Below are positions 1 through 9,682 of a stretch of DNA of 64,000 nucleotides, one piece after another. The notes under the pieces are model-generated. The model worked only from the letters and a program-made list of their open reading frames with translations, made no database searches and had not been told where the DNA came from. How positions within the stretch are numbered: position 1 is the first letter of the stretch; each line of letters opens with the position of its first letter. Source of the stretch: Vogesella sp. XCS3 (GTDB lineage: Bacteria; Pseudomonadota; Gammaproteobacteria; Burkholderiales; Chromobacteriaceae). The DNA lies in NCBI RefSeq assembly GCF_020616155.1, contig NZ_CP085530.1:3554501-3618500 (forward strand), written 5' to 3'. A program made the position numbers and the translations under genes.

Positions 1-590
1 AGCGGCCGCAGAGCCTCTTCGTAGTAGGGGTTAGGCAGGCAGCGCACGTCGAACACGAAGTCGGCATCCAGCGGGATGCCGTGCTTGAAGCCGAAAGATT
101 CGAACACCACCGTCATGCGGCTGCCGTCGGCGCCGGCCAGCAGCTTCACATAGCCCCGTAGTGCATTGGCTGACAAGTGGCTGGTGTCGATACGGTGGCC
201 AAGCTCGCCGACATGTTCGAGCATCTCGCGCTCCAGGCGGATGCATTCTTCTACGGTCAGGTGGCCATTGGACAGCGGGTGGCGGCGCCGTGTCTCGGAA
301 AAGCGCTTGACCAAGATATCGGTACTGGCTTCCAGGTAGAGCAGGCGGACGTCGATATCCAGTGCCCGCAGCGCCTTGATGGCATTAGGCAGGGCGGCCA
401 GGGTTGGTGCCGATCGCGTGTCTACGCTGATGGCTATCTGGCTGTGGCCGTGTTCGTGGTACAGCGCAATGGCGTCGGCCAGCATGGTGGGCGGCAAGTT
501 GTCCACACAGTAGTAGCCACTGTCTTCCAGTACGCGCAGTGCAACAGATTTGCCGGAGCCGGATAGGCCACTAATCAGAATCAGCTGCAT
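1..590 (-). CDS. rapZ: RNase adapter protein RapZ (3' part missing)
   Basis: Nucleotide-binding protein of the RapZ/YvcJ family. In enterobacteria RapZ directs RNase E to the small RNA GlmZ and so controls amino-sugar synthesis; that role is inferred here. The protein opens with a P-loop, GLSGSGKS at residues 8-15, then the family block YYCVDNLP near residue 30 and SVDTR near residue 60. About 196 of the usual ~285 residues are present; the C-terminal RNA-binding part lies outside the window. The start ATG at 588-590 overlaps the end of hprK by 20 bp, so the two are translated from one transcript with ptsN. Identification is firm. Confidence 0.95.
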   Translation of the reverse strand, partial: MQLILISGLSGSGKSVALRVLEDSGYYCVDNLPPTMLADAIALYHEHGHSQIAISVDTRSAPTLAALPNAIKALRALDIDVRLLYLEASTDILVKRFSETRRRHPLSNGHLTVEECIRLEREMLEHVGELGHRIDTSHLSANALRGYVKLLAGADGSRMTVVFESFGFKHGIPLDADFVFDVRCLPNPYYEEALRP

Positions 591-1527
591 GTTCCTGGTC
601 CCGTAGCAGATTGGTATGGCGGTCGATGAACTCGCGCGTGCTGTCTATGCCGCGCAACTGCAAAATGTAATTGCGTACGGCGGCTTCTACCAGTACGGCT
701 AGGTTACGGCCGGCTGCGACGGGCAGCACAACCTTGCGTACCGTCACGCCCAGAATGTCCTGGGTCTCGGACTGGATGTTCAAGCGGTCCAGCGCTTGCA
801 TGGCCTGGTCGTTGGCTTTCATCAGGTGGATGATCAGCTTGAGTACTTTCTTGGGCCGCACGGCGGTTTCGCCAAAGATGGTACGAATGTTCAGGATGCC
901 CAGGCCGCGCACTTCCAGAAAGTCGCGCAGCAGCGGTGGGCAGCGGCCTTCCAGCGTTTCCGGGCCAATGCGGTAAAGCTCTACCGCATCATCGGCTACC
1001 AGGCCGTGGCCGCGCGAGATCAGCTCCAGTGCCAGCTCGCTCTTACCCATGGCCGAGTCGCCCATGATCAGCACGCCGATTTCCAGCACATCCAGAAACA
1101 CGCCATGCATCACCGTGGATACCGCCAGCGCGCGTGCCAGATAAATGCGCAGCACGTCCATCAGGTAAGGGCTTTCCAGCGGCGTGCTCATCAGTGGCAC
1201 ATTGTGCGTCTGGCAGTAGTCGTGCAGCAGTTTGGGTACGGCTTGGCCGTTGGCGACAATCACCACAGCCATGGTCTTGTGGAACAGCTGGTCCAGCGCG
1301 GTGCGGGCTGCTGCTTGTTCCAGCTTGTTCAGGTACTCCACCTCGGCCAGACCCAGCACTTGCACCCGGTTGGGGTGGATAAAGTTCAGGTGGCCGACCA
1401 GAGCCTGGGTTGGCCGCTGTTCTTCGTTAGAGATCAGGTTGTCAGAGCCGGCGCGGCTGGCGACCCAGCTCAGGCTCAGCTTGTGCTGATTGTCCTGGTA
1501 CAGGCGGCGCACACTGATATTAGGCAT
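571..1527 (-). CDS. hprK: HPr kinase/phosphorylase
   Basis: Bifunctional enzyme that phosphorylates and dephosphorylates the phosphocarrier HPr on serine. The 318-residue protein has the usual length. A Walker A loop GDSAMGKS sits at residues 156-163, and the HprK signature [16 protein letters not shown] follows at about 204-219. The gene overlaps ptsN by 8 bp upstream (the ATG lies in the last codons of ptsN) and rapZ by 20 bp downstream. In proteobacteria that lack a full sugar PTS, this cluster is thought to couple PTS phosphorylation state to regulation rather than to sugar uptake; that is family knowledge, not shown here. Confidence 0.97.
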   Translation of the reverse strand: MPNISVRRLYQDNQHKLSLSWVASRAGSDNLISNEEQRPTQALVGHLNFIHPNRVQVLGLAEVEYLNKLEQAAARTALDQLFHKTMAVVIVANGQAVPKLLHDYCQTHNVPLMSTPLESPYLMDVLRIYLARALAVSTVMHGVFLDVLEIGVLIMGDSAMGKSELALELISRGHGLVADDAVELYRIGPETLEGRCPPLLRDFLEVRGLGILNIRTIFGETAVRPKKVLKLIIHLMKANDQAMQALDRLNIQSETQDILGVTVRKVVLPVAAGRNLAVLVEAAVRNYILQLRGIDSTREFIDRHTNLLRDQEHAADSD

Positions 1528-1978
1528 GGGTGGCGTTTCCGGTGAGCAACTCGTGCAGGGTTAGCGCGTCGCAGCTGGCCATTTTTTCGCGCAGGCTACG
1601 GCTGGAAAACAGCTGCGCCAGCTCGGACAGCACCTGCAGGTGCAGGTCGGTAGCCTGCTCGGGTACTAGCAGGACAAACAGCAGGTTGACCGGCTTGCCG
1701 TCTGGCGAGTCGAACGGAATAGGGCTGGCCAGGCGTATAAACACGCCGGTGGCCTCTTTCAGGCCTTTTACCCGGCCATGCGGGATGGCTACACCCTGGC
1801 CCAGCCCGGTAGAGCCCAGCTTTTCGCGGGCAAACAGACTGTCGAAGATGTCGCTACGGGCGATGCCATGGCTGTTTTCAACCATCAGGCCTACCTGTTC
1901 GAAAAGGCGTTTCTTGCTGGATACATCTACATCCGCCAGCACGTTCTGCTGCGGAAGAATCTTGCCAATCAAGCTCAT
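1520..1978 (-). CDS. ptsN: Nitrogen-PTS EIIA component PtsN
   Basis: EIIA(Ntr)-like phosphoryl acceptor, 152 residues, normal length. The phosphorylated histidine is His67 in the motif AIPHGR. It heads the ptsN-hprK-rapZ operon. In relatives PtsN affects potassium transport and envelope functions in step with RpoN; both rpoN and hpf lie just upstream in this window, the classical arrangement. A possible minus-strand promoter lies upstream with a -10-like TAGAAT (complement of 2010-2015), but the match to a -35 box is poor. Confidence 0.95.
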   Translation of the reverse strand: MSLIGKILPQQNVLADVDVSSKKRLFEQVGLMVENSHGIARSDIFDSLFAREKLGSTGLGQGVAIPHGRVKGLKEATGVFIRLASPIPFDSPDGKPVNLLFVLLVPEQATDLHLQVLSELAQLFSSRSLREKMASCDALTLHELLTGNATHA

Positions 1979-2318
1979 GATTTACATTTGCCGGAAAAAA
2001 CCGTCGGCCATTCTACGCCGAGTCGGCTGTTTGCAATAGGGCAGGGTAAGACCCGCCTGGGTCGGATAAGTGCCGCTGCGTATCACGCTCATATTGTCTG
2101 GCGCCCGGGTTCTGCCTGCCCCGGCACATCCAGGCTGCTCACGCAGATGATGCGGTATGGTTGGCGAATCTGGCGGCCCGGACCGAGCATGCGCATTTTG
2201 CCCTGTTTACCCTCTGGTGAAGCATGGAAATCGGCAAGACAGGCAAAAAAATGACCATATTGCGACATGAAAACAAAAACGGGAGCCATCTGGCTCCCGT
2301 TCTATTCATCGTGCTGGT
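1979..2318. other. Intergenic region between ptsN and hpf
   Basis: This 340-nt gap carries the hpf terminator at its upper end and probably the ptsN promoter at its lower end. A 66-codon open frame exists on the minus strand but has no ribosome binding site and no recognisable features, so I do not call it. Nothing else is evident in the middle. Confidence 0.5.
2269..2299 (-). terminator. Intrinsic terminator after hpf
   Basis: Perfect 9-bp stem CGGGAGCCA / TGGCTCCCG (2280-2288 and 2291-2299) with a 2-nt loop, followed on the minus strand by a T-rich run. It ends the kdsD...rpoN-hpf transcript and separates it from ptsN. Confidence 0.85.
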
Positions 2319-2639
2319 TTACAAGGTGGCATCGACCTGCTGGGCATTAACCCGGTGCTCGCCTTGTTTTTCTTTGAACTTCAGTACCTGACGGTCCAGT
2401 TTATCCATCAGTGTGTCGATGGCGGCGTACATATCGGCTTCTTCCGATTCGACATGAATGTCTTTGCCTGCCAGATGAACATTGACCTCCGCTTTTTGTA
2501 CCAGTTTATCAACCGACAGCGTCACGCTAACGCCAATGACATTATCTACGTGGCGGGTGATGCGTTCGAGTTTGCTCTCGATGTACTCACGAATCGATGG
2601 GGTAACTTCGAGGTGTAGACCGGTAATTTTGAGGTTCAT
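2319..2639 (-). CDS. hpf: Ribosome hibernation promoting factor
   Basis: Short-form HPF/RaiA family protein that binds the small ribosomal subunit in stationary phase and promotes inactive 100S dimers. I choose the ATG at 2637-2639, giving 106 residues starting [20 protein letters not shown], because it matches family length and is preceded by GGAGTCAGGG. A frame extension of 19 residues upstream has no family support. The gene follows rpoN on the same strand after 59 nt, the common rpoN-hpf arrangement. Confidence 0.95.
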   Translation of the reverse strand: MNLKITGLHLEVTPSIREYIESKLERITRHVDNVIGVSVTLSVDKLVQKAEVNVHLAGKDIHVESEEADMYAAIDTLMDKLDRQVLKFKEKQGEHRVNAQQVDATL

Positions 2640-2698
2640 ACCCTGACTCCTTCTGTTAACAGTGCGGTCGGGCTGGCCGCACCGGTGTTTTGGCACTT

Positions 2699-4102
2699 CT
2701 ATAAGGCCTTGCGAAGGCTAACTGGCGGAATCTGCATAGCTTCACGATACTTGGCAACCGTACGTCTGGCAACCTGAATACCTTGTGCCGTGAGCTTGTC
2801 GGCGATGGCGCTGTCGGAGAGCGGTTTCTTGCCGTCCTCGCTGTCGATAATCTGGCGTATCAGCGCCTTGATGGCGGTGGCAGAGCATTCGCCGCCACTA
2901 TCCGTTTCCAGTGCATTACCAAAAAAGTATTTCAGCTCGAACAGCCCGCGGCTGCACAGCAGATACTTCTGGGTGGTTACCCTGGAAATGGTGGATTCAT
3001 GCAAACCCAGCTCATCTGCAATGTCTCGCAGGATCAACGGGCGCATGGCCACTTCACCGAGTTCAAAGAACGCTTGCTGCCTCTCAACTATAGATTCCGA
3101 CACTTTCAGGATGGTGTCAAACCGTTGCTGAATGTTTTTTACCAGCCATCTGGCCTCTTGTAACTGGCCCGAAAGATTATGGCTACTGTCGCGCTGCTGC
3201 AGCATGTTTGCATACAGCTGATTTACTTGAAGTTTTGGCAGCGAGCCCCGATTCAGCTGGGCTACCCAGCGGCCACCACGGCGCACTACATGGATATCCG
3301 GCGCGACATAATGTGTCTCGCCCTGGTCAAAACCACTGGTTGGCCGTGGTCTCAGCGTGGCAATAAGACTATGCGCAGCGCGTAATTCGGCCTCGCCCAC
3401 GCCCAGGATTTTCTTCAGCCTGGTGTAGTCTCGGCTACCCAGCAACGCCAAGTGCTCGCCGGCCAGCAGACGCGCCAGCGGGAGTGACGGCGTGTGCGGT
3501 GGCAGGTTGCCCAGCTGCAGTGCCAGAAATTCCCCCAGGTCACGGCTGCCTATGCCCATGGGTTCAAATTGCATCATGAGCTTGCGCAGGGTTTCCAGTT
3601 CTTCTGCTTCGACATCCAGCTCCAGCGGTAGTTCAGCGGCAACGTCTTCCAGCGGAGTTTGCAGATAGCCGTCGTCGTCCAGCTCGTCAATCAGCAATGC
3701 CAGCAGCGCGCTATCCCGTTGCCCCAGCTGGGTTTCGCGCATCTGTGCCGTGAGGTGCTCGCGCAGGGTGGGGCGGCATGGGGCGTTGAGGATAGGGTCG
3801 AATTCGTCGTCCCCATCGCGGCTGCCACCGCTGCTGCCGCTGCCCCAGTCGGTGAGCTCCATACTGTCTTGTTGGCGATCTTCTGCGGTGTCGTTGCTGC
3901 TTTCCTGGGGCGCGGGGGCATCGCCTTCTGCTGGCGGGCTGTCGCTACCGTCGCTGCGCTCCAGCAGCGGGTTTTCCAGCAGATAGCGCTCCAGTTCGCT
4001 GGACAGGTCTAGCGTGGACATTTGCAGTAGCTTGATGGACTGCTGCAGTTGCGGTGTCAGGGTGAGTTGCTGGCTGACTTTGAGCTGGAGGGTTTGTTTC
4101 AT
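2699..4102 (-). CDS. rpoN: RNA polymerase sigma-54 factor
   Basis: Sigma-54, which recognises -24/-12 promoters and needs enhancer-binding activators. Region I is glutamine-rich (residues 1-50), followed by an acidic linker (about 50-115, many Asp, Glu and Ser), the core-binding region, and the C-terminal DNA-binding region with the RpoN box [10 protein letters not shown] at 445-454. Length of 467 residues is normal. The gene lies 5 nt downstream of lptB. A strong candidate target promoter exists in this same window upstream of the ethanolamine permease (39401-39417). Confidence 0.98.
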   Translation of the reverse strand: MKQTLQLKVSQQLTLTPQLQQSIKLLQMSTLDLSSELERYLLENPLLERSDGSDSPPAEGDAPAPQESSNDTAEDRQQDSMELTDWGSGSSGGSRDGDDEFDPILNAPCRPTLREHLTAQMRETQLGQRDSALLALLIDELDDDGYLQTPLEDVAAELPLELDVEAEELETLRKLMMQFEPMGIGSRDLGEFLALQLGNLPPHTPSLPLARLLAGEHLALLGSRDYTRLKKILGVGEAELRAAHSLIATLRPRPTSGFDQGETHYVAPDIHVVRRGGRWVAQLNRGSLPKLQVNQLYANMLQQRDSSHNLSGQLQEARWLVKNIQQRFDTILKVSESIVERQQAFFELGEVAMRPLILRDIADELGLHESTISRVTTQKYLLCSRGLFELKYFFGNALETDSGGECSATAIKALIRQIIDSEDGKKPLSDSAIADKLTAQGIQVARRTVAKYREAMQIPPVSLRKAL

Positions 4103-4107
4103 TTCGC

Positions 4108-4836
4108 TTACAGGTGGAAATGCTCGCCCAGGTACACCTGGCGAACCTGTTCGTTGTTAACCAGTTCGTCCGGCAGGCCTGATGCCAGCACGCGGCCTTC
4201 AGAAATAATATAGGCGCGGTCGCAGATGCGCAGGGTTTCACGCACATTGTGGTCGGTAATCAGTACGCCGATGCCGCGCTCTTTCAGGAAAGAAATGATT
4301 TTCTGGATATCAATCACCGCGATGGGGTCAACACCGGCAAATGGCTCGTCCAGCAGGATGAAACGCGGCTTGGTGGCCAGCACACGGGCAATTTCCACGC
4401 GGCGGCGTTCACCGCCCGACAGCGCCATGGCATTGGTTTCGCGCAGGTGGCCGATGTTGAGGTCGTCCAGTAGCAGCTGCAGTTCGTTATCCAGCGCTTC
4501 ACCCGACAAGCCGGCTACTTCGAGCACTGCCTGGATGTTCTCTTCTACCGTCATCTTGCGGAAGATAGAGGCCTCTTGCGGCAAGTAGCCTAGGCCCAGG
4601 CGTGCCCGTTTATGGATGGGCAAGTGCGTGATGGTTTCACCGTCCAGCAGGATTTGGCCAGCTTCGGCCGCGATCAGGCCTACCACCATGTAGAAACTGG
4701 TGGTTTTACCCGCGCCGTTGGGGCCTAGCAAACCGATGACTTCACCGCTGGCGATGTCCATCGAGACATCCCGCACCACAGTGCGCTTCTTGAAGGTTTT
4801 TTTCAGGTGCTGGATGCTCAGCCGGCTTTGGCTCAT
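4108..4836 (-). CDS. lptB: LPS export ABC transporter ATP-binding protein
   Basis: Cytoplasmic ATPase of the LptB2FG complex that extracts lipopolysaccharide from the inner membrane. Walker A GPNGAGKT is at residues 38-45, the ABC signature LSGGE at 139-143 and the Walker B end LLDEP at 161-165. Length is 242 residues. The gene overlaps lptA by 4 bp and is followed after 5 nt by rpoN, so all are probably co-transcribed. Confidence 0.98.
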   Translation of the reverse strand: MSQSRLSIQHLKKTFKKRTVVRDVSMDIASGEVIGLLGPNGAGKTTSFYMVVGLIAAEAGQILLDGETITHLPIHKRARLGLGYLPQEASIFRKMTVEENIQAVLEVAGLSGEALDNELQLLLDDLNIGHLRETNAMALSGGERRRVEIARVLATKPRFILLDEPFAGVDPIAVIDIQKIISFLKERGIGVLITDHNVRETLRICDRAYIISEGRVLASGLPDELVNNEQVRQVYLGEHFHL

Positions 4837-5333
4837 GGTTTTTCCTGCGGCTGAAGGATGATGGTGACACGGCCGCTGCCATTGCTGGCACTCTGGCCTT
4901 TGACCTGGTAGATCTCGGTGACGGTGTTGTAGCTGATCTGTTCGCCGTTCACGATATCCTTGCCACGCTTGACCTGGGCTTTACCGGTAAGAATGACGGT
5001 GTTGTTGGCCGAGTCGTAGTCCACGCGGCTGGCGTTGCCGTCCACGAATTCGTTCTTGCCGTCCAGTTTCTGGCGGAAGTACACCGGGCTGCCGGTTGCC
5101 AGCAGTTTCTGGCGGCCACTGGCATCTTGTGTGGCGACGGTTTTTTGCGCGCGCAGGTTCAGCGTACCCTGGGTAATGATGACATTGCCCTCAAATACAT
5201 TGATACCTTGCTTTTGATCGAGTGATGCGCTGTCGGCATTGACTTCGATAGGTTTGCTGCTGTCGGCTTTTTCGGCAAATACCGGGTTGCATACGGTGCC
5301 GAGTGCCAGCAACAGCATCAGGCTATGGCGCAT
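4833..5333 (-). CDS. lptA: LPS transport periplasmic protein LptA
   Basis: Periplasmic bridge protein that carries lipopolysaccharide across the periplasm between LptC and LptD. A clear signal peptide covers residues 1-20, with cleavage after VFA and mature start EKADSS. The OstA-like beta-jellyroll repeat region follows. Length of 166 residues is in the family range. It overlaps lptC by 11 bp and lptB by 4 bp, indicating translational coupling. Confidence 0.96.
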   Translation of the reverse strand: MRHSLMLLLALGTVCNPVFAEKADSSKPIEVNADSASLDQKQGINVFEGNVIITQGTLNLRAQKTVATQDASGRQKLLATGSPVYFRQKLDGKNEFVDGNASRVDYDSANNTVILTGKAQVKRGKDIVNGEQISYNTVTEIYQVKGQSASNGSGRVTIILQPQEKP

Positions 5334-5886
5334 AGGAAATCCTTACTTGAGATAGCAGTTTCAGCTGCCCGGCCGGGTGATTGTAGTAAAAGCCAACAGC
5401 ATTGATGCGCGACTGGCCATCGTCGATCGTCACGGGCGCCCGGTTGCTGAGAATGCCGCTTTGGCTATTGACCAGCAGTGACGGCGTTTGCAAATGAACA
5501 GCGGCCTGTTGGCCGTACGGCTGGCGCAGCACGTTCACATGGCCATCAAACTGCCCCAGGCCGGTACTGCGGGCGTATCGCCCCTGGTCAGAGCGCAGGG
5601 TGTAGTCCAGTAGCCCCTGGCGGAACTGTTTCAGGTCGGGTTGCTGCATGTACACCAGCTCGGTTTGCGGTAGCTTCCACATTTTGCTGGCGTTCAGGCG
5701 TTGCACAGGTACGCCTTGCTCGTCAAAGCGGGTGATCTTGAGCTGCTCAATGGTGTACTCGGGCTGCGACGGGTCGAGTTGGTGTTGTTCGGGCGAGCGC
5801 CATTGCGTGAGCACATTCAGCCAGAACGACAGCAGGCCCAGAGCCAGCATCAGCCCAAGGGGAAACAGTTTGGCGGCACGGTTCAT
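5323..5886 (-). CDS. lptC: LPS export protein LptC
   Basis: Bitopic inner-membrane protein that receives lipopolysaccharide from LptB2FG and passes it to LptA. One N-terminal membrane segment spans about residues 7-25 (rich in Leu, ending before QWRSPEQ); the rest is a periplasmic OstA-like fold. The 187-residue length is typical. It overlaps kdsC by 4 bp and lptA by 11 bp. Sequence is weakly conserved in this family, so operon position is important support. Confidence 0.92.
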   Translation of the reverse strand: MNRAAKLFPLGLMLALGLLSFWLNVLTQWRSPEQHQLDPSQPEYTIEQLKITRFDEQGVPVQRLNASKMWKLPQTELVYMQQPDLKQFRQGLLDYTLRSDQGRYARSTGLGQFDGHVNVLRQPYGQQAAVHLQTPSLLVNSQSGILSNRAPVTIDDGQSRINAVGFYYNHPAGQLKLLSQVRISYAP

Positions 5887-6407
5887 TCGAGGTAGCTGGC
5901 CATGACGCGGTCAAAGTTGCCCTGGGCTTGCATGATGAGCTCGCACAGCTCGCGCACGGCGCCACGGCCACCACGGTTGCCTGTGACAAAGTGGGCGTGC
6001 TGGCGGACAAAACTGGGCGCATCCGGTACGGCAACGGCCAACCCGACGCGGCTCATTACCGGCAGGTCGATCACGTCGTCGCCGATATAGGCGCAGTCTT
6101 CAGCGGCGATACCGGTTTTGGCCAGCAGGTCGGCAAAGGCGGTGCGTTTGTCGTGCACGCCTTCGTAGTAGTGGTCTATGCCCAGGCCGCGTACGCGGTG
6201 TGCCACGCTGGGGGCGGCACGGCCGGTGATGATGGCCAGCTGTACGCCGGTGGCTTGCAGCATTTTCAGGCCGTGGCCATCCAGCGTATTGAAAGCTTTG
6301 AATTCTTCGCCACTGGCAGTAATGAAAATGCGGCCGTCGGTGAGCACGCCGTCTACGTCCAGGATCAGCAGGCGGGTGCGTTTGGCCAGGTCAGTCATTT
6401 TTTGCAT
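5883..6407 (-). CDS. kdsC: 3-deoxy-D-manno-octulosonate 8-phosphate phosphatase
   Basis: HAD-superfamily phosphatase that hydrolyses Kdo 8-phosphate to Kdo for the LPS inner core. The catalytic motif DVDGVLTDG gives Asp17 and Asp19; the second motif TGR is near 61-63, Lys87 fits motif III and GDD at 109-111 is motif IV. C0-type HAD without a cap, 174 residues, as expected. It lies 8 nt after kdsD and overlaps lptC. Confidence 0.96.
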   Translation of the reverse strand: MQKMTDLAKRTRLLILDVDGVLTDGRIFITASGEEFKAFNTLDGHGLKMLQATGVQLAIITGRAAPSVAHRVRGLGIDHYYEGVHDKRTAFADLLAKTGIAAEDCAYIGDDVIDLPVMSRVGLAVAVPDAPSFVRQHAHFVTGNRGGRGAVRELCELIMQAQGNFDRVMASYLE

Positions 6408-6415
6408 GGTAATCC

Positions 6416-7396
6416 TTACACCACGCCTGCCTTGAGCAGGTCGTGCATATTCAGTGCGCCAATCAGCGCGCCGCTGCTGTCTACCACCAGCAGGCCGTTG
6501 ATCTTGCGCAGCTCCATTTCCTTGGCTGCTTCGGCCGCCAGCAGGTTGGCCGCAATGGTGCGGGGCTGCTTGCCCATGACGTCGTCGATGGTGAGGCCGG
6601 CCAGGTCCAGCGAATGATCCAGCGTACGCCGCAAGTCGCCATCGGTAAAGATGCCCGCCAGGCGGCCGTCTTTGTCCAGTACCGCCGTCATGCCCAGGCC
6701 TTTGCGGGTCATTTCCAGCAGGGCGTCTTTCAACGACGCGCCACTGTGTACCACCGGCAGGGCATCGCCACTGTGCATCACGTCGCTGATGTGTACCAGC
6801 AGGCGGCGGCCCAGGCTGCCACCGGGGTGGGACAGGGCAAAGTCTTCCGGTTTGAAATCGCGTGCGTCCAGCAGGGTTACCGCCAGGGCATCGCCCATAG
6901 CCAGTGCCGCGGTGGTGCTGGTAGTGGGTGCCAGGCCCAGGGTACAGGCTTCCTTGTCTACCGCCACGTCCAGATGCACATTGGCTTCTTGCGCCAAGGT
7001 AGATTGTGGGCGGCCGGTCATGGCAATGATGGCGATCCCCTTGCGTTTGAGCGCAGGCAGCAGGGCGATGATTTCGTCGCTTTCGCCCGAGTTGGACAGC
7101 GCCAGAATGACATCACGCGTGGTGACCATGCCCAAATCGCCATGGGCGGCTTCGGCAGGGTGCATGAAGAAAGACGGCGTGCCTGTACTGGCCAGCGTGG
7201 CGGCGATCTTGCGGCCAATATGGCCGGACTTGCCGATGCCGGTGACGATCACCCGGCCCGGGCAGGCCAGTACCAGGTCGATGGCGGCCAGGAAGGCGTC
7301 GCCCAGGCGCTGTGCCATGCTGACGATGGCATCCGCTTCGATGTGTAGCACCTCGCGCGCCAGCGCCAGCTGCTGTTGTTTTTGCTCAATATCCAT
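6416..7396 (-). CDS. kdsD: D-arabinose 5-phosphate isomerase
   Basis: Interconverts ribulose 5-phosphate and arabinose 5-phosphate, the first committed step of Kdo synthesis. An N-terminal SIS domain (about residues 30-165, with GIGKSGHIGRKIAATLAS) is followed by two CBS domains (about 200-325). I use the ATG at 7394-7396 (MDIEQKQQ, 326 residues); a TTG three codons further up is also open. No clear ribosome binding site precedes either, and a TATAAT motif on the minus strand sits only about 10 nt upstream, so a leaderless message is possible. First gene of the kds-lpt-rpoN-hpf operon. Confidence 0.95.
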   Translation of the reverse strand: MDIEQKQQQLALAREVLHIEADAIVSMAQRLGDAFLAAIDLVLACPGRVIVTGIGKSGHIGRKIAATLASTGTPSFFMHPAEAAHGDLGMVTTRDVILALSNSGESDEIIALLPALKRKGIAIIAMTGRPQSTLAQEANVHLDVAVDKEACTLGLAPTTSTTAALAMGDALAVTLLDARDFKPEDFALSHPGGSLGRRLLVHISDVMHSGDALPVVHSGASLKDALLEMTRKGLGMTAVLDKDGRLAGIFTDGDLRRTLDHSLDLAGLTIDDVMGKQPRTIAANLLAAEAAKEMELRKINGLLVVDSSGALIGALNMHDLLKAGVV

Positions 7397-7492
7397 AGTC
7401 ACCAATTATATCAGCTTATAATCGTTCGACCTTACCTGGCGGGTGCAAGTTTTGCTTGGCCTGTTTTTTGTCGCGAGGAGCACTCCCCCACG

Positions 7493-9460
7493 ATGCATTC
7501 CCTGTTTCCCATAGTAGTGGTGTTGCTGGTAGCCGTTCTGGCGGTTACCGCCTGCCGTAGCTTGCGCGTACCGCCCATGCTGGGCTATCTGGTGGTGGGC
7601 TTTCTGGCCGGCCCCGGCGTGATGCACCTGATACCGGAAGGCCCGGAAACCGAGTTTCTGGGTGAAATCGGCATTGTCTTCATGATGTTCTCCATTGGCC
7701 TGGAGTTCTCTCTGGCCAAGCTCAAGGCCATGAAGCATCTGGTGTTCGGGGTGGGGCTGGCGCAGGTGGTGGTAACCCTGTTGCTGATAACCGGTGCTGT
7801 CGGCTGGCTCACTGGCAGTACGCTGGCCGGCTTTGCCATTGGCGCCGCGCTGACCATGTCGTCTACCGCCATAGTCAGCAAGCTGTTGGCCGAGCGCCTC
7901 GAGCTGGCGCAGCCGCATGGCCAGCTGGCCATGGGCACGCTGCTGTTCCAGGATATTGCCGTCGTGCCCTTGCTGATCCTGCTGCCTGCTTTTGCGGCCA
8001 ACTCGGACCACCTAGCGGCAGACTTGGGCATGGCGGCGGTGAAGGTGCTGCTGGTGCTGAGTTTGCTGCTGGTGTTTGGCCAGCGCCTGATGCGGCCGTG
8101 GTTTCACCTGGTAGCGCGCCAGCGTTCCAGCGAGCTGTTCATGATTAACGTGCTGCTTATCACCCTGGGTGTGGCCTTCATTACCCAGCAGGCGGGTTTG
8201 TCGCTGGCGCTGGGCGCATTTGTGGCCGGCATGCTGATTTCGGAAACCGAGTACCGTTTCCAGGTGGAAGAGGACATCAAGCCGTTCCGCGACATTTTGC
8301 TGGGCTTCTTCTTTATTACCGTGGGGATGAGGCTGGATGTGGGCGTGCTGTTCGAGCAGTCCGGTGCCGTATTGCTGATGCTGGTATTGCTGCTGCCGGT
8401 CAAGCTCTTGGTGGTGTTTGGTCTGGCGCGGGTAATGGGGCACCGCGCCAATGATGCACTCAAAGCGGGCCTGGCGTTGGCGCAGGGTGGCGAATTCGGC
8501 TTTGTGCTGTTGTCGCTGTCCGGCAGCCTCAAGCTGCTGGAGCCGGCTATCGAGCAAGCCGCCATCGCCGGCATTTTGCTGTCCATGCTGGTAGCGCCGT
8601 TCCTGATCCAGTACGCCGACCGCATCAGCAAACGCCTGATCAAGCAGGACTGGGCGCTGATGTCGGTAGACCTGCACCAGATTCTGGTGCAAACCATGAG
8701 CAAGAACGAGCACGTGATCATTTGCGGCTATGGCCGTAGCGGCCAGTACCTGGCTCGGTTGCTGGAAAGCGAAGACATCTCCTTTTTTGCGCTGGATCTG
8801 GACCCCGAGCGCGTGCGCGAGGCAGGTGAGGCGGGCGACCCGGTGGTGTTCGGGGATGCCGCCAAGCGCGAAGTACTCACCGCTGCCGGTGCGCTGCGCG
8901 CCAAGGCAGTGGTGATCACCTTTGCCGACACCCACGCTTCCGAGCGCATCATCGACGTGGTGCGTCAGCTGCGCAGCGATCTGCCGGTCATTGTGCGCAC
9001 TATCGACGATACCGATATCGAGCAGCTGCGTCATGCGGGGGCAGACGAAGTGGTATCCGAGGTGATGGAAGGCAGCCTGATGCTGGCCTCGCACGCGCTG
9101 GTGGTGCTGGGGGTGCCGCTGGGGCGCGTGCTGCGCCGTATCCGTACCGTACGTGAAGAGCGCTACAACCTGTTCAAGGGCTTCTTCCGTGGCGCCAGTG
9201 ACGAGATAGATGGTATCGACGATAGCCAGATGTCACGCCTGCATAGCGTGCAGCTGATCAGCGGGGCCCACGCCATCGGCTCGCCGCTGGGGGCGATCAA
9301 ACTGTCTGATCGGCAAGTAGAGGTCAAGGCCGTGCGCCGTGGCCACACGCGCTACACCGAGCTCACCCCGGATTTCGAGTTATGTGAAGGCGATGTACTG
9401 GTGCTGCTGGCCAAGCCAGAGCAGCTGCTGCTGGCCGAGACCTTGCTGCTGCAGGGCTGA
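7493..9460 (+). CDS. KefB-type monovalent cation:proton antiporter (CPA2)
   Basis: Inner-membrane cation/proton antiporter of the KefB/KefC/RosB group, 655 residues. A hydrophobic domain of about 12 membrane segments covers residues 1-375; a TrkA-N (RCK) NAD-binding domain follows, with the Rossmann motif GYGRSGQYLARLLE at about 410, then a TrkA-C domain at the C-terminus (about 565-655). The ATG at 7493 is chosen because of the upstream CGAGGAG (7473-7479) and the perfect match of MHSLFPIVVVLLV to the family start. It is divergent from kdsD. Whether it moves K+ or another ion, and whether glutathione adducts gate it, cannot be told from sequence. Confidence 0.9.
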   Translation: MHSLFPIVVVLLVAVLAVTACRSLRVPPMLGYLVVGFLAGPGVMHLIPEGPETEFLGEIGIVFMMFSIGLEFSLAKLKAMKHLVFGVGLAQVVVTLLLITGAVGWLTGSTLAGFAIGAALTMSSTAIVSKLLAERLELAQPHGQLAMGTLLFQDIAVVPLLILLPAFAANSDHLAADLGMAAVKVLLVLSLLLVFGQRLMRPWFHLVARQRSSELFMINVLLITLGVAFITQQAGLSLALGAFVAGMLISETEYRFQVEEDIKPFRDILLGFFFITVGMRLDVGVLFEQSGAVLLMLVLLLPVKLLVVFGLARVMGHRANDALKAGLALAQGGEFGFVLLSLSGSLKLLEPAIEQAAIAGILLSMLVAPFLIQYADRISKRLIKQDWALMSVDLHQILVQTMSKNEHVIICGYGRSGQYLARLLESEDISFFALDLDPERVREAGEAGDPVVFGDAAKREVLTAAGALRAKAVVITFADTHASERIIDVVRQLRSDLPVIVRTIDDTDIEQLRHAGADEVVSEVMEGSLMLASHALVVLGVPLGRVLRRIRTVREERYNLFKGFFRGASDEIDGIDDSQMSRLHSVQLISGAHAIGSPLGAIKLSDRQVEVKAVRRGHTRYTELTPDFELCEGDVLVLLAKPEQLLLAETLLLQG

Positions 9461-9494
9461 TGGGTAGCCACGCTGGTATTGGCGTGTTGAAACA

Positions 9495-9532
9495 AAAAGG
9501 TTGGCCGCAATACTGTGCGGCCAACCTTTTTT
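9495..9532. terminator. Inverted GGTTGGCCGCA pair acting as terminator
   Basis: AAAAGGTTGGCCGCA (9495-9509) and its exact complement (9516-9530) form a 15-bp stem with a 6-nt loop. T runs on both strands make it a bidirectional terminator for the antiporter gene. The arms are two copies of the repeat motif found across the window. Confidence 0.85.
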
Positions 9533-9613
9533 CATGATGCATGGCGCCTGCCATCGTGTTTGCCGTATGTCGGGCCGTGCTACAGAGATATCGGTACTAG
9601 CTGGCTCGTTGTT

Positions 9614-9651
9614 GATAAAACAAGCCCTGCTTGCGTGGCAAACAGGGCTTG
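9614..9651 (-). terminator. Terminator after asmA
   Basis: Stem CAAGCCCTG / CAGGGCTTG (9621-9629 and 9643-9651), loop 13 nt, followed on the minus strand by TTTTAT. It lies 31 nt past the asmA stop. Confidence 0.75.
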
Positions 9652-9682
9652 TCAGCTATCGCCAGGCTTGGCGGTTGGGGGC

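Noticed and set aside
2089..2289. A 66-codon minus-strand gene upstream of ptsN
   Set aside because: No ribosome binding site, overlaps the approach to the hpf terminator, no recognisable features.
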